Shown piece by piece: positions 59,810 through 64,000 of a DNA stretch of 64,000 nt. Position numbers and translations under genes: made by a program. The stretch's first letter is position 1; the number at the start of each line of letters is the position of its first letter. Below the pieces are notes generated by a model that was not told the origin of the DNA, searched no databases, and worked only from the letters and a program-made list of their open reading frames with translations. Origin of the DNA: Phorcus lineatus (lineage: Eukaryota > Mollusca > Gastropoda > Trochida > Trochidae); contig OV121094.1 of assembly GCA_921293015.1 (NCBI GenBank), positions 8,975,448 to 9,039,447 of the forward strand, given 5' to 3'.

Positions 59810-61540
59810 TGTCCATATCTAAAAACTGCTGTTATTATTATATACGTGATTGATGTAAAGTAATGACGTCACCAATCTGTGGGTACGCATCGATTGCCAT
59901 GACTTATGCGCCCCTTGTTCTCTGACGTCAACGTCATTAATTAAGACCCTATGATGATCAATGAATAGGGTGAAACCGGTCGGGGATTCAATTCATTTCC
60001 AGACTTTTGTTTTTTTATATATCATTCTATACATATATATTAAGCATTAAACGGCTAGTTAAAACAGGTACAAAATGGAACTACTGAAACCGTTTGCCAA
60101 AGATAAATTTCCATCTTCTTTTTCATTTATAAAACACTTGAGTTTTCTATATTACTTTTTTTATATTTCATATATATATATTTTCCCTCATTTCAGCCGA
60201 AAAATTAATATATCTTGCTTTGAAAGTTTAAAAATGAGAATAATATAAATTCATCGAAGGTTTCTACTCATGCACAAGTCTTATAGCAAACGTCACTATG
60301 AACCGCGCCACTCTGCAGTTATTTTCTTGCCCCTAAAACACTAACAGCACTTACTTTTTATTACATTTTCCCGCATTTAATACAACTTACCCCTCTTCAT
60401 TTTATTACATACATACTTTTAATTACGCACTTTTGACTCAAGGGAAGACAGATATTTCATCAAAGTTTTATTTTGCTAAAAGCACACACGCAAATTATAA
60501 TCAAAGGGCGGTATCAAAATTAATGATTTATGGAACGACTGAAATCTGAATGAATTATTTTGTTATTTCATTTTTATGAGTCCATTAATTAACTTTGGTT
60601 TCTGATACAATGGTTAATATAATGATAAAAAGTAGGCTCTTCCGTTTAATGTTTATATAATAGTTAACCTACGATACCTCTATTCGAATTAACTTTAAGA
60701 ATGACATGTTGATATACAATGATGATATGCATTTAACAGTGATGCATTTTTTTCTTCAAAATAATAATACAAATATCTACAATCCATCAGCCCAATCAAA
60801 CCGAGCATGATTATCACATCTTGTGTATGTAATAAAACATTTCTTTTAATACTTTTTTGCATATTAAAAACATTTGTAAGGAGGATTGTTCAAATTCATT
60901 CTGAATCTTAGTTAGTTTAGCATTATAACGTATACAAATTACAAGTATTGCAAATATAATGACTTCATGCATGTTTAACATAATTCACTGGTTTCGTATT
61001 GTCGTAAATTAGTTTATTTCCAATATGGTTAATCATAAATGATGACACATTTTCAATATGAGCACATGTGCACATATCACTTTTGCCAAGAAACGATTGT
61101 TTCAGCGCGAGTTACCGTATCATGTCGTCTGTGACGTCATCAAACCATTGTTCGTGACGTCATTGAAGCGGGCCGCCGCAAAGAAAGTAGGCCGCTTTCC
61201 GTGTCTTAAATGAAATAGAATCGGTAATAAAGAAATTATAACCCTCGGAATTGTGTCATATGACACACTTCCTCGGGTAATAATCTCTATATATACGTAT
61301 ACATATCAAAAGGATTTACATAACGTGCTGCATCTTCATGACATGTCATGCGCATATGAAAAATCAAGTGTAAAAGCGTGATGGCGATACATGATATGAC
61401 AGCACGACAATAGTAGTATTATGGAAGTATTGTCTTCAAATATGCATGTTTCATTAGAAAAAAGGCGTATTATGTTAATTTCAATCAGGTTACGTTAATG
61501 TGATTCAGTTAGATTTCTTCAATGTTTTTCTATCTTTTGT
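59810..61540. other. Spacer with CRE palindromes, no gene seen
   Basis: TGACGTCA occurs at 59864, 59923, 61132 and 61155. A short hairpin (taaccctcggaa ... ttcctcgggtaa region, about 61240-61282) is present. No coding frame recognised. Confidence 0.5.
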
Positions 61541-61544
61541 GTAT

Positions 61545-61712
61545 ATGTCCTTGGTCCGCCTTTTACGCAAAACACAATTCATTCCAAATATCTGATGGCT
61601 CAACTCAATAAAAACATATTTTGGAAGTGTTCCTATAATGTAAGTTGTGGCATCGCCAAAAGTTCCATTGTAATTAAGAACTGAATTTTCAGAAGTTTTT
61701 CAAATTGATCTA
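61545..61712 (-). pseudogene. Schlafen pseudo-exon fragment (C-lobe end)
   Basis: The minus strand matches, with decay, the C-lobe end of the copy 3 exon: 'VLNYNGTFGDA' survives as in the living copy 'VLNYDGTFGDAP', and the DNA shares 'cttggtccgcctttt.cg.aaaacacaatt'. Stops and indels break the frame. It lies just beyond exon B of copy 3, so a further Schlafen exon once stood there. Confidence 0.75.
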
Positions 61713-61940
61713 GTCTATCAGCTTGAAAATTAAGTTTTGAGTCTTTGTTACAGCTAATCGTCCTTGATCGATCATTGTCACCCATCTCTATTTCGTTCAA
61801 GACTACTTCCATTGAATTTCTCCAACTATGCCGTCATCATAGTGGATACAGACGTTTTCTCATCAGCGACATCTGACAAAGTTTGCTCAGTGTCTCCAAC
61901 TGAATATGCTTACGTTCCTTTGTGTCAAAGGCTTTTTTTG

Positions 61941-62749
61941 TCAACGAGACTGTTTCTTTAGTTCATGTATTGAGTCCGACACATCAATCCATTGTTTCCC
62001 GCTTTTCTGACCCATTCTAAGAAATATTCCAACAATCTGTGAACGTCGTGCTCCGTCCATGTGTAACCAATTCGGAACGAACTTCTTTCTTGCTTCAGAC
62101 TGGAGTTTTTGCCTCTTCGACATGAATCTGTCTTCAGTGTTGCAGTCTGCTTCATCGAAAACACCATTTAGAGCTGTGAAGTTAGAGTGGGAGACTTTTC
62201 GAACTTTTGAAACGAAATGCCTCGTGATCTTTGCATTGTAGCGAAGGATTTCATCAGCATCCCCACCCTGGTGAAAAGTAAAAAGACAAACAGGCAGAGT
62301 GTCCGAAAAGACACATGCGTCACAAATCACTTTTGGTGGAACATCTGAAGAAATGGTCCAATCTCTCATAAAGGATGCAGAAAGATATATAATGGCTTCA
62401 TTTTGCTTAATCAAATCCAATAATCGTAACTTTATTGTTGAACTGAACAGGTCTTGTGGCAAGTCATTTCCATTTTCGAACATTTGACATTGAAACAACC
62501 TTTGAAATGTCTTATATCCGGTTTCCCTTTCTTTGGACGTTCGATGTCCTGAAAATGCTTTTAACTTTGGCAAAGAAATTAAAGGATCTTTCAGCCTCGG
62601 CGTAGTCTGTCCTGTCGATTCAGTTGCAGAGGGCGGTGTTGGTGTTGAAGAGCGGATCGTTAGTTTTGTTGGGAAGAGTTGGCTTAAGTCTCTTTGCATG
62701 TCCATTGACCCGCGCCCACTATCACGTCGACTATATATCACATGATCCA
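61941..62749 (-). CDS. Exon B of module copy 3 (divergent)
   Basis: The exon starts after the acceptor ttactttcag (exon start 62749, phase 1, V-DHVIYSRRDSGRGSMD..) and runs ~269 codons to 61941. It keeps the shared core: MRDW, ICDACVFSDTLPVCLFTF, 'NAKITRHFVSKVR', 'GVFDEADC..EDRF', VPNWLHM (about 62075-62055). Compared with copies 1 and 2 it has a longer Ser/Thr/Pro-rich N-terminal part and lacks the basic C-terminal tail, so cell location may differ. It is much more diverged, indicating an older split. Function unknown. Confidence 0.75.
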
Positions 62750-62988
62750 CTGAAAGTAATAAAGGTATTGTATATTATAAAACAGGGAAGTGGTTCTCAA
62801 TGTAATTGATACAATAACATTCTAAGCCAAATTCAAAAGATTTTTCAAACAAATATTGATACAAATCTAGAGAGATAATAGCTTATGATACAAATAAAGG
62901 CAGCGAAATAAAAAAAAAAAATGAGGTAAGAATATTGCAAGTAAAGCAAAATTACCATTTATAGTCTTTCCAATTAGCTTATAATCAC

Positions 62989-63105
62989 CTTTTTTGTCAA
63001 GGGTCTCATCACTTGAACTATTGCACATGTGCAGAAAGGAGGTTATTTCCTCATCGGACATGTAGGTGCCGTCATCTGATTGGTGACTTGAAGACATTAT
63101 TCCCC
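62989..63105 (-). CDS. Exon A of module copy 3
   Basis: ATG at 63097 opens MSSSHQSDDGTYMSDEEITS.. to 'SSSDETLDKK', again acidic and Ser-rich. Two phase-1 donors are possible (aaag|gtgatt, end 62989; aatg|gtaatt, end 62956). The acceptor gttgtttag ends at 63106, and its TAG is also the stop codon of the Schlafen frame, so there is no spacer between the two coding parts. Confidence 0.65.
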
Positions 63106-63999
63106 CTAAACAACCAATAAGGGACAGACAAGAAACTCAAAAGGAATCTTTGCAAGCCACTCGTCGCGTTCCAAACGTCTTATTGTCCCCACCTTATCTA
63201 TTGTGTATGCCCTTGGTCCGCCTTTTTCGTAAAACACAATTCCGTCAAATTGTCTGATGGATACCTCAAGAACAAATTTCTTTGGAAGCGATTTTGGTAC
63301 AGGATGAAAACAGATGTCTACAAGGTCAGTTGGGGCATCGCCAAACGTTCCGTCGTAATTTAGAACTGAAATATCAGTAGTTATCATAGTTTGAATTTCA
63401 GCTTTAAGACAACGGCCCTCGTCTGGGAGCTCAAAACCTTCAATTTCTGCAGATTTTGTCGGGTAAGGGTTTAGATTCTGGTTGTTCTCGGCAATTCCTA
63501 CATAGAATGACCCCCCTTCTGATATTTTTGACATTGACGTCACATTTTCCCTCAGTTTAAGATTCACCCAAATGAAGTTGGTTAAAGTTTGAACGTCGTT
63601 GGTGTCAATGCAACACTTCGAGACGGATTTGAACTCGATGTTTCTGTTTTCTTGAAGTACCTGCAGCTCTATGCCGCGCAAAACCGGAAGCTGAAGATTG
63701 ACGTTAGCTTTCAAGGATACAAGAGCAGCAAGAACGTTCAATGGCGTTGGTTTCACGTTTTCAAAGTCGTTCCTTATTTTCGTGTTGAAGTCAACTGTAG
63801 AAAGACCATTAGTTTTGCTAACGAATATGCAGATGAAGTCTTTCTCGTCCTTGAATTGTTCCTGATCACTTAGCCAAGACCTCCTGAACACATCAACGTA
63901 TAACTGCCCGTTCTCTATCAAGTAGGTGAAGGCATTGCCCACAAACTCGTCAAAATAACCAAGGTACCTGTCTGTCTTGTCGTGCCCAAATAGGTGCAC
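63106..63999 (-). CDS. Schlafen core exon, copy 3 (partial, cut by window edge)
   Basis: The frame enters from the window edge at the N-lobe (HLFGHDKTDRYLGYFDEFVG..) and ends at TAG 63108-63106, about 297 residues visible. The C-lobe shows ENRNIEFKSV (two glutamates), 'EGGSFYVGIAEN' (again Ala-Glu at the third acid) and 'KFVLEVSIRQFDGIVFYEKG'. Overall similarity to copies 1 and 2 is moderate. The last ~15 residues (IPFEFLVCPLLVV) do not match the others and may be read-through of the pyrimidine tract of the next acceptor; the natural end could then depend on splicing. The start of this exon lies outside the window. Confidence 0.8.
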   Translation of the reverse strand: MHLFGHDKTDRYLGYFDEFVGNAFTYLIENGQLYVDVFRRSWLSDQEQFKDEKDFICIFVSKTNGLSTVDFNTKIRNDFENVKPTPLNVLAALVSLKANVNLQLPVLRGIELQVLQENRNIEFKSVSKCCIDTNDVQTLTNFIWVNLKLRENVTSMSKISEGGSFYVGIAENNQNLNPYPTKSAEIEGFELPDEGRCLKAEIQTMITTDISVLNYDGTFGDAPTDLVDICFHPVPKSLPKKFVLEVSIRQFDGIVFYEKGGPRAYTIDKVGTIRRLERDEWLAKIPFEFLVCPLLVV

Positions 64000-64000
64000 T

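Overview
The window looks like nuclear DNA of an animal, most probably a mollusc. It is A+T-rich and gene-poor. Coding exons have ordinary GT..AG splice sites. The mobile-element load is mixed: L1-like and CR1/Jockey-like LINEs, a BEL/Pao gag relic, a Penelope-like GIY-YIG relic, Tc1/mariner, a CACTA element, a hAT-like element, MITEs and an ACTC-tailed SINE. The mollusc call rests on this repertoire and on the SINE tail type; no species can be named.

The most interesting content is a three-copy gene module. Each copy has, in order, (1) a large exon encoding a Schlafen core (both lobes), (2) a short acidic, Ser-rich exon 'A', and (3) an exon 'B' encoding a conserved domain I do not recognise (CDxC, 'VSKVR', 'VPxWLHM'). 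Copy 1 is on the + strand (1991-14854), copy 2 on the - strand (44246-41380), copy 3 on the - strand (63999-61941, cut by the window edge). The acceptors of the Schlafen exon (checked in copies 1 and 2) and of exon A (all three copies) are phase 1. In copy 3 the Schlafen stop codon is itself the acceptor of exon A. This suggests either alternative 3' modules from a shared 5' exon or a zero-gap two-cistron arrangement. Broken pieces of the Schlafen exon lie around the copies, a sign of repeated duplication and decay. Schlafen cores are tRNA/rRNA endonuclease-type restriction factors in other animals, so an innate-defence cluster is a reasonable inference.

Region by region: 1-1.7 kb nothing clear; 2-14.9 kb copy 1, whose A-B intron has grown to 10.3 kb by insertion of Tc1, mariner, LINE, BEL/Pao, foldback and SINE sequence; 15.4-21 kb recent direct and tandem duplications; 21-23.3 kb L1-like RT relics inside inverted repeats; 24.4-25.8 kb a possible promoter and a broken THAP zinc finger; 28.8-32.1 kb a tentative three-exon secreted Cys-rich gene (- strand) with L1 and Tc1 relics; 34.2-35.5 kb a Tc1 element with long TIRs; 36.6-41.3 kb a complete non-autonomous CACTA element; 41.4-44.2 kb copy 2; 45.4-49.9 kb TGACGTCA-rich DNA, a hairpin, a duplicated MITE and a compound microsatellite; 50.7-59.4 kb an apparently complete 8.7-kb hAT-like DNA transposon with TIRs, target-site duplication, its own TATA promoter, one intron and an intact protein of about 975 residues; 59.4-59.8 kb a Penelope-like nuclease relic; 61.5-64 kb copy 3 and a Schlafen pseudo-exon.
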